Origin: Paragonimus westermani
Taxonomy: Eukaryota; Platyhelminthes; Trematoda; Plagiorchiida; Troglotrematidae
Assembly: GCA_008508345.1 (NCBI GenBank)
Contig: QNGE01000936.1
Coordinates: 107,024 to 171,023, forward strand
Direction: 5' to 3'
DNA: 64,000 nt
Part shown: positions 1-12,900 of the stretch, piece by piece
How positions within the stretch are numbered: the first letter of the stretch is position 1
Layout: each line of letters begins with the position of its first letter
Translations under genes and position numbers: made by a program
The notes under the pieces: model-generated
The model's database searches: none
The model's input: only the letters and a program-made list of their open reading frames with translations
What the model was told of the DNA's origin: nothing

Positions 1-2059
1 CGGAGCCAATGACTCAAGAGTCTGACTCACTTGGCAGTGAGGGGCTTGCCTAGCCCGAGGGCGCAGTGAATAAGACAATAATGTCTGATTCTGAACACTG
101 GGGCGCGAAGCGGATGTACTCGAAGCTACATCGGGCTTTTGAGAGGTAGTTGATGTTTTTCGACCGTATTGGATAATACGCCGGCGGTCACAGACAACCG
201 TTGGGCGATCGGACCGCTCTTTGTTTCAGGGTACCTTTTCTAACCCCCTTCTTCCTGATACGGAAGACAGCAGTGCCGCAACTATGAAAATAGTTCTGCT
301 GTATGCCCATAGGATCGTGCCTCACTACCCAAGCACTCCTACGCGGTCAGTAGAGCGACCTACAATCCTATGAGTGTAACTGCTTTTCGTCTGCCTTCTC
401 CACTTTGGCCTGTCTTACAAGGCTGCACCTGGAAGGACCGGAGTTCTAGTCAGCACAGCCCGCTGGATCAAAACAGTAGACATGCCCGACCACCTCGTCA
501 AGATAGCAGTATAGGTCGGTAATGGGTATAGTTTGAAAACAACTTCCTACCTGGTCTCCTACATAGTGTGGATAGATCAGGGTCTGAACGTCGGACGCCC
601 GTTACTGGTATACCTCCCAGGACTGTCAGCGTGGTCAAAATGACCAGCACAGCAGAAGTCGTCGGTAACTCCTCCCCTCCCACAAAGTCAGAACATCTGG
701 CACAGCCGACCTCAGAAGGGTCGGTCTAGACCAGGAAATACCTTTTGCTCACCAGGAGACAGACAATATCGCAGATAGGGCTAGATATTTATGTGTCATG
801 TTCATCTTCTAAAGAACAAACGACAGGGTTGAAAAGCTGTCGGCAAAAAGTTCTAAGGTGACGTACTTGATCAGATGATAGACCCTCATGGTTATCCTAC
901 TTTTCGTAAAGTATGGTTGGTCAACAGAGGAGAGGCTTGGCAGATTTCGGTAGTGGTGAACTACGTGCAGCCATGAACACGAATCCGGCTGAGTTTTTCT
1001 GGATAGATTTTGAAACGTCTCGTTATCCGCACGTAATAGCCAACGCAAATTGTCGTGCCCCGTCCGCAACCTCACAGTGGGATGGAAGGATGCATAGTAC
1101 TGTTAGGCATGCTGTTGCATCCCAAGGATGTTGCCGCAATGTTCTAGGTGGCTGCGTGCTTTCGTGCGCAGGCTATATTCGTAGAGCAACCTCTCGTACT
1201 GTGGTCACTAGATTTCGCGATCTTGTGTAAGAAGTGAGACTCACCGAGCATGTTAACTAACTCACCCAGCAGGGAGAAGTTTGCAGACTATCCCGGCCGC
1301 ACAAGACGTTAACTACCACACACCACATAATAGACGCCGGCGAAGTCGGTGCATTATTGGGTGTAAGCTATCACGCAGCAGTCATCATCTGCCTAACGTT
1401 GTATGGTACCATTGCCCGCTTTCTAACGACAGCTCTATGCTCACCCGGATAAAACCGACTTCCGGAACACGCGGGAACACCTAACTTGAGCCAAACTGCT
1501 ACCACCCGCGAACGTAGCTCGGTGGATAAGCACGTGGACTAGTATTTTACATCTGAACACCATGGTAGTTTTTTCAGTCACACTATAAACTCCACGCTCC
1601 GCAAACAAGTCGTCTTGGTTTGAACCCCCAACCAAGCGTTCGGTGAAAGAGAAGCGGACCTTATGAGATGCGTTTCTTCTGCGAGGAGACAGTAATTCCT
1701 GCCCGACGTAGAACTGCAGTCGTTATTAATGCACAGCAGCTATACGGCGGGACCATATGGCTTACTAGCTATCACTTGCACAATCCGCAGCTGAATGTCC
1801 TAAAAAATTCCTGAGGCTCGTGGTTTTCCCGACCGGGTCGGAAACTGTTTTCTAATCTCCCATGGAAACTTTAGGACCATTCACCTCCGAAGCAGCGGAA
1901 ATATTGCGCGTCCAGAGTAAATTCGTCTTCAGCTACCCCGCAAGGCGGAACAGTGCACCACAGCCTTCGATCGTATCTCTGGCTCGCTGTCCAGTTTCAA
2001 CCTGGTTAACGTAAGCACCAAGTTACTCCTGGTGTGCGTTGATCAGTGAGTGGGTGCTG
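1..2059. other. unassigned sequence upstream of CR1 relic A
   Basis: I recognise no gene here. Open frames are short and overlap on both strands. The last few hundred bases may be decayed 5' coding sequence of the CR1-like relic that begins near 2060, because scattered RT-linker-like words appear in plus-strand frames. No tRNA, rRNA or clear tandem repeat is visible. Confidence 0.4.
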
Positions 2060-3065
2060 AAAGTGTGCACGGGTGATACGGCTGAACCTCCCTATCCTTT
2101 GTCCCAACGTTCACACTTCACTGTTTGTGTTCCGGCCAAATGAAAGTGTGAGCAGGACCAGGCCGAAATCCGGTAGCTTTAGACCGATTGCTGTACCACT
2201 AAGCACGTCAAAAGTACCGGAGAGCATTGTAGAGGTCTCATTAGGGGTCCACTCAAATACTTACTCGCTGTTGGCATCGGGGCAGCACGGCTTCAGGAGT
2301 GGCCACCGACGCATGACCAGCCTGCTGGTTGCCGTTGACTCCTAGACAAAAGCTGTTGAAGAACGCCTCCCGGTCGACGCTGGCATTTTTGGAGTTCGCG
2401 AATACGTTTGATGAAGTTGGTCACAGTATTCTGCTAAGCAAACTGAATGATATGAGTTCACGGCATAAGATTTGTTTATGGCTCAAAAATTATCTATCCT
2501 GTCACACCCAGTTGCAGTCACCGGTGGGTTATCAAAACCATTTAACGTCTAGACCGGTGTGCTACAAAGTTCTACACTGCGTCCTCTGTCATTCTCAGCC
2601 CACGCCAACGACATCTCAGGTGGAAGTAACTCTCCCACTGTGGTGTGTGCTGGCGATACGAAGCTTTGGCACATTCTACACAACGCCTAATACGCGGAAT
2701 ATTTTGAGGAATACATGTATCAGCTGTGTCTACGGGCCTTTGAATATCGACTGTTTTCAGCACATCCAAGTCGAAGACTATGTACATTCGCCATCGCAAC
2801 ACGGGGACATATTTCATCGATGGCGACATCTTGGTCACTGTCTGCCAGGAGCGCGACCTAGATACCTTTGTTGCGTCAAATCTCTCCCACAGTGATGACA
2901 CCACGCTGCTGCGGAAGAAGGTCAATAACAAGCTGGCAGTGCTCGGTAGGATTCTGGGCCAATTTTCAACCGTTACCTACCCACGCATCCATAGCACATT
3001 ATTAAGGTCACTGATGGGAATCGGTATAATCAGGCCTGCGAGCAGTACTGGAAGAAATAAATAAA
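2060..3065 (+). mobile_element. CR1-like non-LTR retrotransposon relic A (reverse transcriptase)
   Basis: This is a decayed reverse transcriptase of a CR1/Jockey-type LINE, read across several plus-strand frames. In order I see the 'FRPIAVPLSTSKVPESIV' block (the family's NYRPISLTS..K..E motif) near 2180-2230, 'SGQHGFRSGHRRMTSLL' near 2280-2330, and 'FLEFANTFDEVGHSILLSKL' near 2385-2445 (family FSKAFDRV). A degraded GVPQGSVLGPLLF block lies near 2560-2600. The catalytic FADD/YADD box survives only as CAGDTKLW near 2650. Downstream, a frame from 2780 reads MYIRHRN then QERDLDTFVASNLSHSD, the usual CR1 post-catalytic region. Several frameshifts and stops mean it is dead. The 5' end is not defined. 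Confidence 0.75.
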
Positions 3066-3539
3066 CGCTGTATTCAAGGGAATGCTATGGTGATCAGATA
3101 TGGTGTGTATTCTTTAAGGATCCCGGCTGTGACCAAGTGTTCCCACTTGCGTGTTCTGTATGAATTACTCTGAGCACCTCCACCATAGAAGGCCTGGAAT
3201 GAACCTAGCGTCACCTCCTTCGGCAGTGCAACCGGTCGCGCGCAACAGTTCCGGTGACTTCGGCTATTTCTTCGCGGGGCCGAGGCTGGAGGCCCAAATT
3301 ACCCGGATCCAGGCAGTCTGTCCGTTGGGACGTCGGGCAGTTATTTGCTGACCTGAAATGCATTCAATAAAAACAGAGTGAAGCGCCGCCCTTTGGGGCT
3401 ACAGTTAGTAACAAAACCAGAGTAAAACACTGACCTAACGGGGAAGAGCAAGTTACCGATCTAACGGTTTTTTGGGTAGATGGGTACCAACAACACTTCG
3501 AAGCGATCTCTAGAAGGGCAGCTAACAACTTCTAGTAGA
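3066..3539. other. unassigned spacer between two CR1 relics
   Basis: No feature is supported. It lies between the 3' part of the plus-strand CR1 relic A and the C-terminal end of the minus-strand CR1 relic B, so part of it is probably decayed LINE 3' sequence from one or both. Confidence 0.35.
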
Positions 3540-6160
3540 AGGTCTTTCTAGTTGTTGTTATCCTTATAAGAGAAGAATTGTTGCCTAAGGAAGGTTCAGG
3601 GTCGAAGATTATAGAGCGTATTGTGAACCCTTCGACCGTTGTCACACACTGGGGCAAAGAATTGTTGCACATGTCCTGTACTGAAGATAAAAAGTGCAGG
3701 AACCGAGTCACCGCGGGGCCTTAGAAACTCAAATGGATAATGATAAAGAATTCCCAGGTGAGTTTCGTAGGAGGAACTCTGCAAACCAATAAATATATTG
3801 GTCGTCACCCAATAGACGCGTTCATCAAACCAGTGCATACGACTCGATTATTATAATCAAGCAGTGACTTTATATAGACCTTGCGAAGCGTTTGAAAGGC
3901 ATGCTTGTCCTTGTGGGGAAAGGTTGGTTTTATCATCCCAAGAGCCATAGACACCATTTCGATTGCCACTTGGTGGTGATTGGAAAAGGATAAACGAGAT
4001 AACAGCCAAATTTCTAAGTCTCTTTAGGGTTAAACTTTTCTGGTATCTATTAGACCCTTTGCAATATGTATCACGAACGGGTTCCCGTAGTCCCCTCCGA
4101 GCGACATATATACGCATTTGCTGTCGTTTAAAAGGAGGTTCCAGTTACTCGACCAACACTGGATACGTCCATCGTCAATCTGCAATGCGCTGAGATCACA
4201 AGCGTTCCGGATCTTTAAACCATCGGCGTGAAGGAGAACGTTACTAGAGGTAGGCTAGGGAGGTCGCTGATATATATAGGGAACAACAACTTACCAAGTG
4301 CTGATCCTTGAGTAGCTCCCAAGATCGGGGAGGTGGAGTGGAGACCTGATCCGGTTTATACTTTGTAAGTCCTCTAACCATGAAAGGAACTCATCTAGCG
4401 GGCAGTCTCTCGTTGGACCGCGTGGGACACAGTCAAGGGCTTTGGCAAAGTCGAAGGAGATGGCATCCACGATAATATCAACGCCTTTGGCCTCTGTCAA
4501 GATATCCATGAGGTTTAACGTATTGGTTATTCATGATCCATAGGGAAGAAAGTCATGCTGGGTAGAAAAGAAGAGGTTATTTGAGAAGAAATGTTTAAGA
4601 ATGGCCCGTCTTAGAGAAGATCCACTATCTTGCCTGGGATTCTGCTCAGGATGATCGGCCAAGAACCAGCAGGAGATTAAGGATCGCCTGCTCTAATATA
4701 TATGCCGCAGCGGTCTCACTACATGCCTCTGGAAAAGTGCTGTTCGGAAGTGGCTGTTCGAACGGATTATGGAGGGTCACCATCGAACCGAGGGCTAATT
4801 ATTTGAGAATCCGGGGATGGATCGCGTCTGGTCCCGGCACACTACAAGGACTGATCTCAAACGAGGGATGCTCAACATGGAACACCAAGAATTCGGCTGT
4901 CCGAAATAAGTGCTGGACATTTCTCCGCGGGAGAATGGGATGCCAGCTGAGCGAAACCGCATTGTAGACCGCTAAATAGTTTTTCTGAACACCTCGGGTT
5001 CCATCTGGGTTTGGGGGAGTTTCTTCTGCCGGGAAACCGCAGAAGAGCGCGTTGACGGTTTAGATTTTCTCTGACAGCGCATGTATGTGGGAAGAAAGCT
5101 CTTATTCCCGCAGGCTACCTGCAAGATATTTGTCCATGCCTGATGGGCGTATTTGCGGGCTTCACGCTCGCACCTGATTCGTACAGAGCGGAAGGCTTCA
5201 GATAGTCCAGCCTACCCGTCAGCTTCTGCATAGAGAGCGCACCAGAATGTACATCATTGAAGCGACACTTGTTCCGTGGGATCGATGCACGAGAGGAGAA
5301 CCTCTATAGTTTTTCAGGAACAAATTTTCCATCAGCTCCGTTAACGGAGTTTGAATTCACAGAGTCAAGGCTGAGTGCAAGGTTGAGTGTACTTGAGTAT
5401 GTCCTCAGTGTGTTGAAGCCCGCTTTCTGGAGATTGCGGAGTGTATTCTTTGTTACAGTATTCCTAGCCATTGACGAATAAAGTGGGAGGCTGGCAACAT
5501 GTGGTCACTACGCCCTATTGGCGGATTGATGACCATCATATCCACCAGGTGAACTTCATTAGTGATAACCAGATCAAACAAGGAGGCTGTCCATCCTGGA
5601 AAGTGTCTTGTAGGTTGTTCGGCACGTTGTGTCCAGAACTCCTCGTGGATCAACACTGCCAGGGATTTTGTGAAACCGCGGAGTCCTCGTATGAAGCAGC
5701 CACCACGTTTGCTTCAAGTACGTTGAAGCCACGTACAATATGAAGATGCGAGGGAATTTGGGTAGAGGTGGGAAGGTTCCAGGGAGGCAAAAATCGCCCG
5801 AACGTTGGATTCACCATACGACAGTAAACAGAGCACGACGCCGACAATGGGCGTAAGACGACAATGAAGTTGGAGTATGTTCTAGAGTCCATTGCATTTC
5901 TCTGTTGAGCTAAATCTTCCTATGATAATTAGCACCGGAAGCTTCTGGCCCAGGAAGACAGCACAGGCTCCTATGCGTCCACGGAAGGAATCCGTTTGGT
6001 ACAAAGAGTACGCAGGAATACACAGTTCATTATCGCTTATATCTGCGGAAAACCATGTCTCTTTTGAGGCAAACATGTGAAGACTACCGTCATGGATCAC
6101 CTGTCCGATTTCTGCTATTTTGTTTGAAAGACCTGGCCAGTTTGTGTACACGCACTTGAC
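3540..6160 (-). mobile_element. CR1-like LINE relic B (endonuclease and reverse transcriptase)
   Basis: This is a long minus-strand CR1-type relic, read from high to low coordinates. The AP-endonuclease start is at 6151-5882, with the block SKETWFSADISDNELCIP (family ..TETWLS..I.D.E..IP). The endonuclease end is at 5656-5453, with FPGWTASLFDLVITNE and PIGRSDHMLP. A linker follows (RKYAHQAWTNI, about 5150), then the RT entry GPDAIHPRILK (about 4840). SFDFAKALDCVP at about 4450 matches the family's YFDFAKAFD.V. The C-terminal LRGD box survives as FEFLRPRGDSV near 3720, followed by FSTGHVQQFF. Stops and frameshifts occur throughout. The order EN, RT, C-terminal box matches one insertion with internal decay. 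The FADD region was not found. Confidence 0.72.
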
Positions 6161-8199
6161 GGCTACTTCCTCAATTGGCTGAATGGAAAAGAAGATGGAA
6201 GAGCATAGGAAAGGGTATAAGAGAGAAATCCTTGTGACAAGAATGTGTACATAGTCGGCCGTAAAGTTTCATCAGCCTCATTGTAAAGAGCGGCCGTTTC
6301 GTCACAGCTTGAGCTTGGGTGAGCGTCCCCTCAGGACGCTTCGTCCGCTTCTGTCGCCCCAACGTCCATGGCTTTCGGACCACCCTGCATTTGGAATAAG
6401 TGGAGGGTGATTTGCAGTTCAACACATTCAGAAATTTGGATAAGGTTTTAGATCAAAAGAAACCTCGGGACGAACTGCCCCCGATCTGGCTGAGGGAAAG
6501 ACGGCTGGGATGTTCCATTTTTGGATACGGGGGTTGATCGCAGCAGACTTAGTGGCTTATGAAGCCTAGTAATAAAGTAGTCTTTAGCGTGACTCTTTAG
6601 AGATGGAATGACTGGGGGTGGAGGAGGACCGGTGGTCAGTGCTGCATTCGGAAGCTAATCCTTCAGACCCGTGCAGCTTCAGAGAAGACTGTCCGCCCAA
6701 CGGAATAGAGGTTACCGCCCCTGATAAAGTGCGAGTGTTTTGGCTGATTCACTCGGAAACACCGATTCTCTCTAATAAGGCAATGATGAAAACTTGTGCG
6801 TTGGCTTGACGTTTGAAGCCAGCCTTGGTGCGTGACCCTGCTCCAGCTAGCTGGGAGCGTTTCTGCTGCTCATGCAGTGAATGATAGAGAGACTTCCTTT
6901 GGATTGGCACAATTTTCCTTCAGCCCAGCCTTTTTTCCAATTCTTTTCCTGTGCTAGTCTGTGCAGGTAACATTACAATAAGTCGGAGTGGCTCCTTGGT
7001 AGTTTTGGAATAAAGGTTGCAGCCACAAGGCACAAGCCGAAGGGAGAGAGCTGTGTAAAATAGCTCTGGCTTGTTCAACTGGAAAGAGTGGTCAAAAACC
7101 GTTCCCAAAACATAAGCATCCTCCAGCCAAACGTCCTGTTCCTCAACTTGTTTGCAGTTCTCTCATTTTGGGCTGTGGACAAAACCGCTACCTTCCGAGT
7201 GACCTGTGCACCTGGAAGGGCGAGCGCGGCATACTTACTCAGCGAGCTCAATTCTGAATTCGTGTCAGGTCGAGCCTTCTATGTGTCAGCTATTTCTGCC
7301 ATGGCCATCTGCAGCATACTGACATCTTCGGACACATTGAAGCTGCATTTACAAGTGTCTCATCCCTTCCCACTGGGAGCGGTGATCAGCAGGACGGGGA
7401 TGGGCCCGGATGGGATGCAGCCTTGCCGAACAGACAACCCACGCAGATAAATGTTTTTTCGAAGAGGTAAGCAGAGAATACTGATCCTCCTTTGGGCCAG
7501 TACACTGAAAATGGTACCCGTGTGTACACGTCTGGCGGTGCCTACCGTTCTGAACAGTCATGCGGCGGCTGGACTTGCCAGAAGAACTGGATACTGCCGA
7601 TCCACAAATACTGCCGGATCTCGTGCATGTCAATTTGCTATAGTGTGTCTGCAAAAACGGCTAGTGTAAACGTAAAAGAAACACAAAAATGCCGGAGAAG
7701 CAGACACTACACAACTCGAATAATTCAATGCGTAATGAATCACTATGCTGTTGGAAAACGGATAGCGGTGGTCGCATGTAAACTTTCGTGCGTTGAACAC
7801 CACTGAAATAAATATATGGGTAGACAATGGGGACAAGAAAAATTAAACCCCACTTGGGGTTACCCAGATGAATGTTTGCCATTCTCCTAATGACTCGTCT
7901 ACTACTCTGTTCTTCAGGGTCGTTTAACCCGAACCCCCTCCAGTGTCGTTTAATTCTCCCGAAGGTTCCACGTACCTTTCACTTGGCACGCTTTTGAGTG
8001 CTGCCTGCTTGGCGCTTTTTCTTCTTTCTCTTCCGCCGTTGGTCTCGGACTAGGCTAAAGCTTACTACTTACCATGTTTTCATGCACTACTGGAAATGTA
8101 CGGTGTTTCCGACACCTGATACGTTCTTTTACTTCGACGACCGTTGGGACAACATTTCGGCCGCTCCTCAGGAAAGGCGTCTTGTTTTGTCTGTGAACG
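6161..8199. other. unassigned sequence, possibly decayed LINE 5' regions
   Basis: No gene is recognised. The part adjoining 6160 could be ORF1 or 5' sequence of minus-strand CR1 relic B. The part adjoining 8200 could be the decayed RT body of plus-strand relic C. Frames are short, basic or cysteine-rich, and show no family motif that I can defend. Confidence 0.35.
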
Positions 8200-8640
8200 A
8201 TTGTCGAACGCACACCCACTTGTCCACCGCAGAGCTGTTAAGATGGCTGACGGCATATTTTCCCTGTCATATAGACACAGTCCGTCCAAACTAGAACTAA
8301 TTCCACCAGACTACAGACGTTTGAGAGACGACCATATAGTAATGTGCGGAATCCTATGACTCCCCGGTGATCCTATCAGAAACTTTTTCACCGTCGCTGG
8401 CAGGATGATTCTCAGGAGTCTCACGTACACAGTTTTCATCCCATGTGTCAGTCTTAGCTAGACTAGTTCTGTCGTCCTAGTCTGATTGACATGGGACGCG
8501 CCGCCGCCCACGATGGTCGGCAACATCGGTCGATATATTTAAGACTATGTTACTCTGAGATGGTCAATGGCAGCAGGGCACGCAGCCCTGTTTACACTCA
8601 GTAATATCATCTCTCCTCTCTCTCTCATTTCTTTTCTAAT
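8200..8640 (+). mobile_element. CR1-like LINE relic C (C-terminal end only)
   Basis: Only the 3' end of a CR1-type ORF2 is recognisable. One frame reads VHRRAVKMADGIFSLSYRH then LELIPPDYRRLRDDHIVM at about 8225-8345, matching the family pattern (RRATK.V.GL..LSY..RL..L.LFPLDYRRLRGDLI). After frameshifts, TWDAPPPTMVGNIGRYI near 8484-8535 matches the final family box (.W..LP..VV...S...FK). The element then ends in a pyrimidine-rich stretch and an ATCATCATGATG run near 8655. The rest of the RT is not recognisable upstream, so it is either 5' truncated or decayed. Confidence 0.6.
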
Positions 8641-9900
8641 CCCTTAATTACTTATCATCATGATGCTCCCGCTTTTTACTCCGTCGTCGTACGACAAAAC
8701 GGTGCAACCTCACCAGGTCCTTGATTGTTGTTAGCTGTTTCAGTGCGCATGTACACCATCGGAGTGGCGCATTTTGAGAAGCTTCAAGTTCTGCACACAG
8801 TCATTTATCAACCTAGCTCTCTGTCGTCTCGGTTCAAGATGTTCATGAATTATTAAACACGCCATCTTCTTGAACCGAAGGCTAACTGAGCGTGAGAGCG
8901 AGCGACATCATCGTCACAAATTGCCCACGCAGATGTTTATTTGAGAAACGTGAAATCTGCTGGAGATTGAGGAAAACCTAGAGCGGTGCTCAAAGGAATT
9001 CATCCTCACAAGAAATTCGACTCATTTTGTCTCGTGCCGTACTGATTTCCAAATTTTGTGCTAGTTTGATTTTTCTTCTTCTTTTTCAACTTGTATAGTA
9101 GACTTTAGTAATGTTACGATATTCTGATACACACATTTTGGCACTTAGGTTGCTACGCTACCCAACCCAGTTAGGTAAACTCGCATTATTTTGAAATCCT
9201 AACAATAACGTTGACAACTGAGTTCCTTGTTTCTCCTTCTTCTAACCTAGTCCTAGTAATACGGCGGCATCACCCCCATTCGCCTGGTGTTCGAGTTGAT
9301 CTCATCTCATCTTCCTTTTTCTTATCTATCAGTGTATACCTCCTATGCATGTTGAAACGGCTCATGTGTAGTTTGTGTTCGATGCTATATCCCGCAGGAG
9401 ACCACGCTCTTCAGTGATTCCATTTTTGTTTGACTCCACACATTTCCTCTGCCTTTCTGTGGGGTTGGACTGAATTCTGAATGCGGCCAACCTAGTTTGT
9501 AATCGACTTAACCGCGATAAAATGTGAATCAGTGTGACGTCCCGTTTTTTAGACTAAAGCTGTGAAGCGAACGAACTATCTGCTTCTCTGCTGCGTGCGT
9601 CAAAGTTTCATGAAATACAGTCACCCGCTTTTCGACCACGTCCTTTTTGACAGCAGGCTTGACAGTTATGCTACTATTTAATTATTCGCTCTGTATCGTT
9701 TGTAATTATCTGTAGTGATAGCGCATAAACTGGCGCGTTTCTCACATGTGTTGAGGGATGTTTATTTATTTATTTATTTATATAAATGTAAATCCTGTGG
9801 GTGGCTGTCTGATAGTTCGCTAGGCACTACTAGTAATCCGCTGCTCACTATTAGTGATCCACTGTTGGCGGTCTCTGCGTCCGACATTGGCCTTCCTGAC
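8641..9900. other. unassigned AT-rich stretch with a hairpin and a TTTA tract
   Basis: No coding region is supported. I see an imperfect hairpin at about 8828-8880, where CGGTTCAAGA and its complement TCTTGAACCG flank a loop of roughly 30 bases. A short TTTA microsatellite lies at about 9763-9782. Several T-rich tracts are also present. Confidence 0.5.
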
Positions 9901-12900
9901 CATAGCTGGCAACTCCCAAAACAAAAATTAGCAATCGCGTCTAGATGTGGAGCAAGCCCTTCAATAGAAGTGCCGCGGTAGTTGCACTAGACGCCTGGTC
10001 ACTATTGTCGACTCCTAGCTACTCATCGACACAAACCGTAGAGAGTTCATCTACTACAATGAGTCGTTCATCTTGCGTGGACGTTTTAACACCTGTCGTA
10101 AGTAAAACTTCAGGGAGCAAAACAGAAACACGCACCCTGGGGTCCATGTTCTCGCTTAAAAATACTGATATGGCTAGAACTCGACTCGAAAGATACTGAC
10201 ACAAAGCCGGGCGCATTCGTCCGCTCATCTGCGACTGCGTTTACGGCTGTAGGTATGGATTCTTCTACGTCACAGAGGAACAAACTGGTCCACTGACTGG
10301 GGTGAAAGTGGACGGTGAATTGCTGAGTGAGAGGCTGACCCACCTAGAGAACAAATGCGAGATGGCTGTCGGCAGAAGGAGTGTCTTAATATGTGGTATT
10401 CCCGAGCAGTATTTGAAAGACAGCAAACGACGGACATACGCACATAGACACCCACTGTCAGTCACATTTCATACGGGGGGTATCAGAAGCTATCGGAATA
10501 GGCCAGGTGTTACCAGTGGGGAGGTGAAATCAGCTGGCCAACGTACTAGGGAAAGAGAGACCGGTCGTCTTGGAACTCGCACACCTTTTCCATCGATATC
10601 AGCTGCTAGCAAAACAACCGGACATAAAGACTAAGTCAAATGACAAACTTGAAATCTTTCCAGATTAGCTCAACTCCATCTCCACGAAGGGCGCCCATTA
10701 GCTGCACAAGTCGAAGACACAGTACACCGAGAGTTTCCTCCAGATGAATCTCTTCCTCATTACCAACGAGTTACAGGTGAGTACACGGAGTCCCCTAGCG
10801 TAACATGGATTCGCTAATACAACACAACAGACGTGCACTCCGTCGCCGGCAAAAAATGGAATCCACCCTCGGGTTTAGTCGCCGAGAGCTTCCAATATAA
10901 AAGACCAGATTAGTCGGATCTTCAGCGTGTGAAGCCTCATTATAGGAACGCCTTTAATGTCAGCAACAAACAAGGCAAACCAATCCCCATCACCGGTGAT
11001 TAAGACCCGATTTTCATCACAGAATCTGGACTTGGACAGAAGGCACAGAACGATGCGCTGTATCTGGAGCGATTAGGGGGGTTACGGGCAAGATAGGCCT
11101 TACGAGTCAGTGGAAGAAGTGCTACCTTTGACTGACAAAAGGCACGAGCATTTGCTGGGCTTTTCTCCCAGCACATCGAACATTCTTTTAATAGAAAGTG
11201 TGGTGAAATCGAACGCACAGACCATCTCAGTCGTACGTGCTTACGGTAGGACAATTTCGTTACAATCGTAGTTTCGAAGCCTATGTCTCTTTCCAGGGTC
11301 AAAACCGCCAAACCACACACCCTCCAAATTATTGGGGATTCCAGCGCTGCAGACCTCAAATGGGAGGAAGAATCAGTCTGCATGAAGTTTTGGAGCAGAC
11401 TCGTTACAGCTCCCCCACAATGACTCAGCAACTGAAATGCAGCTCATGTTTGGGAGTAGGGCAGGTCCACTTCTTTGCTTGATTTAGTTGTAAACATAAA
11501 CGAAAAACAAGTTGCTTTACTTAGTTTGGGTGTTCTTGTTTGGAAAGTTACCATAGGACTTCCACTTTCAAGTTCTGCATCAGATGGTAGCCTACGCCTT
11601 CCATGTTAATAAGCAACTTCGGGAGAGTTAAAACAGATAGTTTGATCATAGGTGAAGTCTCTAGATTGGAATCTTCACTCAGGCATGGCAGCTGAGGTTG
11701 GGGAGCTGACTAAACGGAATTTGGACATTCTCACAGGAAAACATATTTCACTGATCAGACGCTGCCACAGGACAAAACCCGTCACAGGACAGCCAAACTA
11801 TGTAAGGCACATAGAAGAGGAAGGGAGCTTGACTAACTTTCGCAAAAAAACAACCGGCCATAAAAAGTCTTCACTCTACCTTTGCGAAAGAGACCACACT
11901 GTTGAACTGCAGAACGATGCCTGAGCTCTCTACGAGTTAGCAGTAGCCCGAGGTGCCAAGGTCAATCCGAAGCGGTACTGTGCGTATGTCCAAGCTAAGC
12001 CAGGGATGCACAGGAAATAGATAGTTTCCAGCTTTCTGACTACAACCTACATACCGTTGCTCATGTGAAGGCGGAACGTTTGGCGTTGCAGTTCGCAGGT
12101 GCCCCCTGAAAGGATGGTCAGCGGAACCCTACCACAAATTTGCCTTGTGCACCGGTAGAAGAATTGACTCATGTAGACATCAAACTTCATGCGACAGTAA
12201 AAATACTGCAGCAATTGAATAGTCACGAAGCCCCGGGGCCAGATGGTAATCCATCTGTTAGCCAGTGTGCTACCCATCCCAGTAACTGATCTACTTAACC
12301 AACCTATTAAATAAGGCATAGTGACCCAGGATTGGTATCAGGCAAATGCCACGTCTCTGCACGGGAGTAGAAACAAAAAGGCAACTGCTTAATCCCGATC
12401 AGTAAGTCTAACTTGTGAGAGATGGCTGTTGATAGAAAGAAAGAGTGGCCGGACACAACCAGGAACAAGCTGTTGGGTGCTGATCAACATGGATCTGTAA
12501 AAAGACGTTGTTACTCATCCGAACCAATGTGCATCTTGGTTCTGATTACGCAACGTTCGGATGGAGAGAATCCGTGGGTGTATGTTGTCTGGAACTCAGT
12601 GAAACATTTGACTCGGTTAATCGCCTACTAGTATCACTGAAACTAGAGCATAATCGCGTGAAGCACGTTGTCATCCGACGGATAGCGTATATGCTCTGTA
12701 ACGGGTTGTGCAAAATAACCATCAGTGAATTTAGCTTACATGTGTACGGTGTATTCGGCGGAGTGCCACGGGTATCAGTTCTGGAACTTATGCTCCTAGT
12801 TTTCGCAAATGATTTGACCATATTTCCAGCATCTCCACATTGTAAGTTTGCTGATGGTTTTAAAATCGTCGGGGACCCCAATCTGAAGGTTATCCATCTT

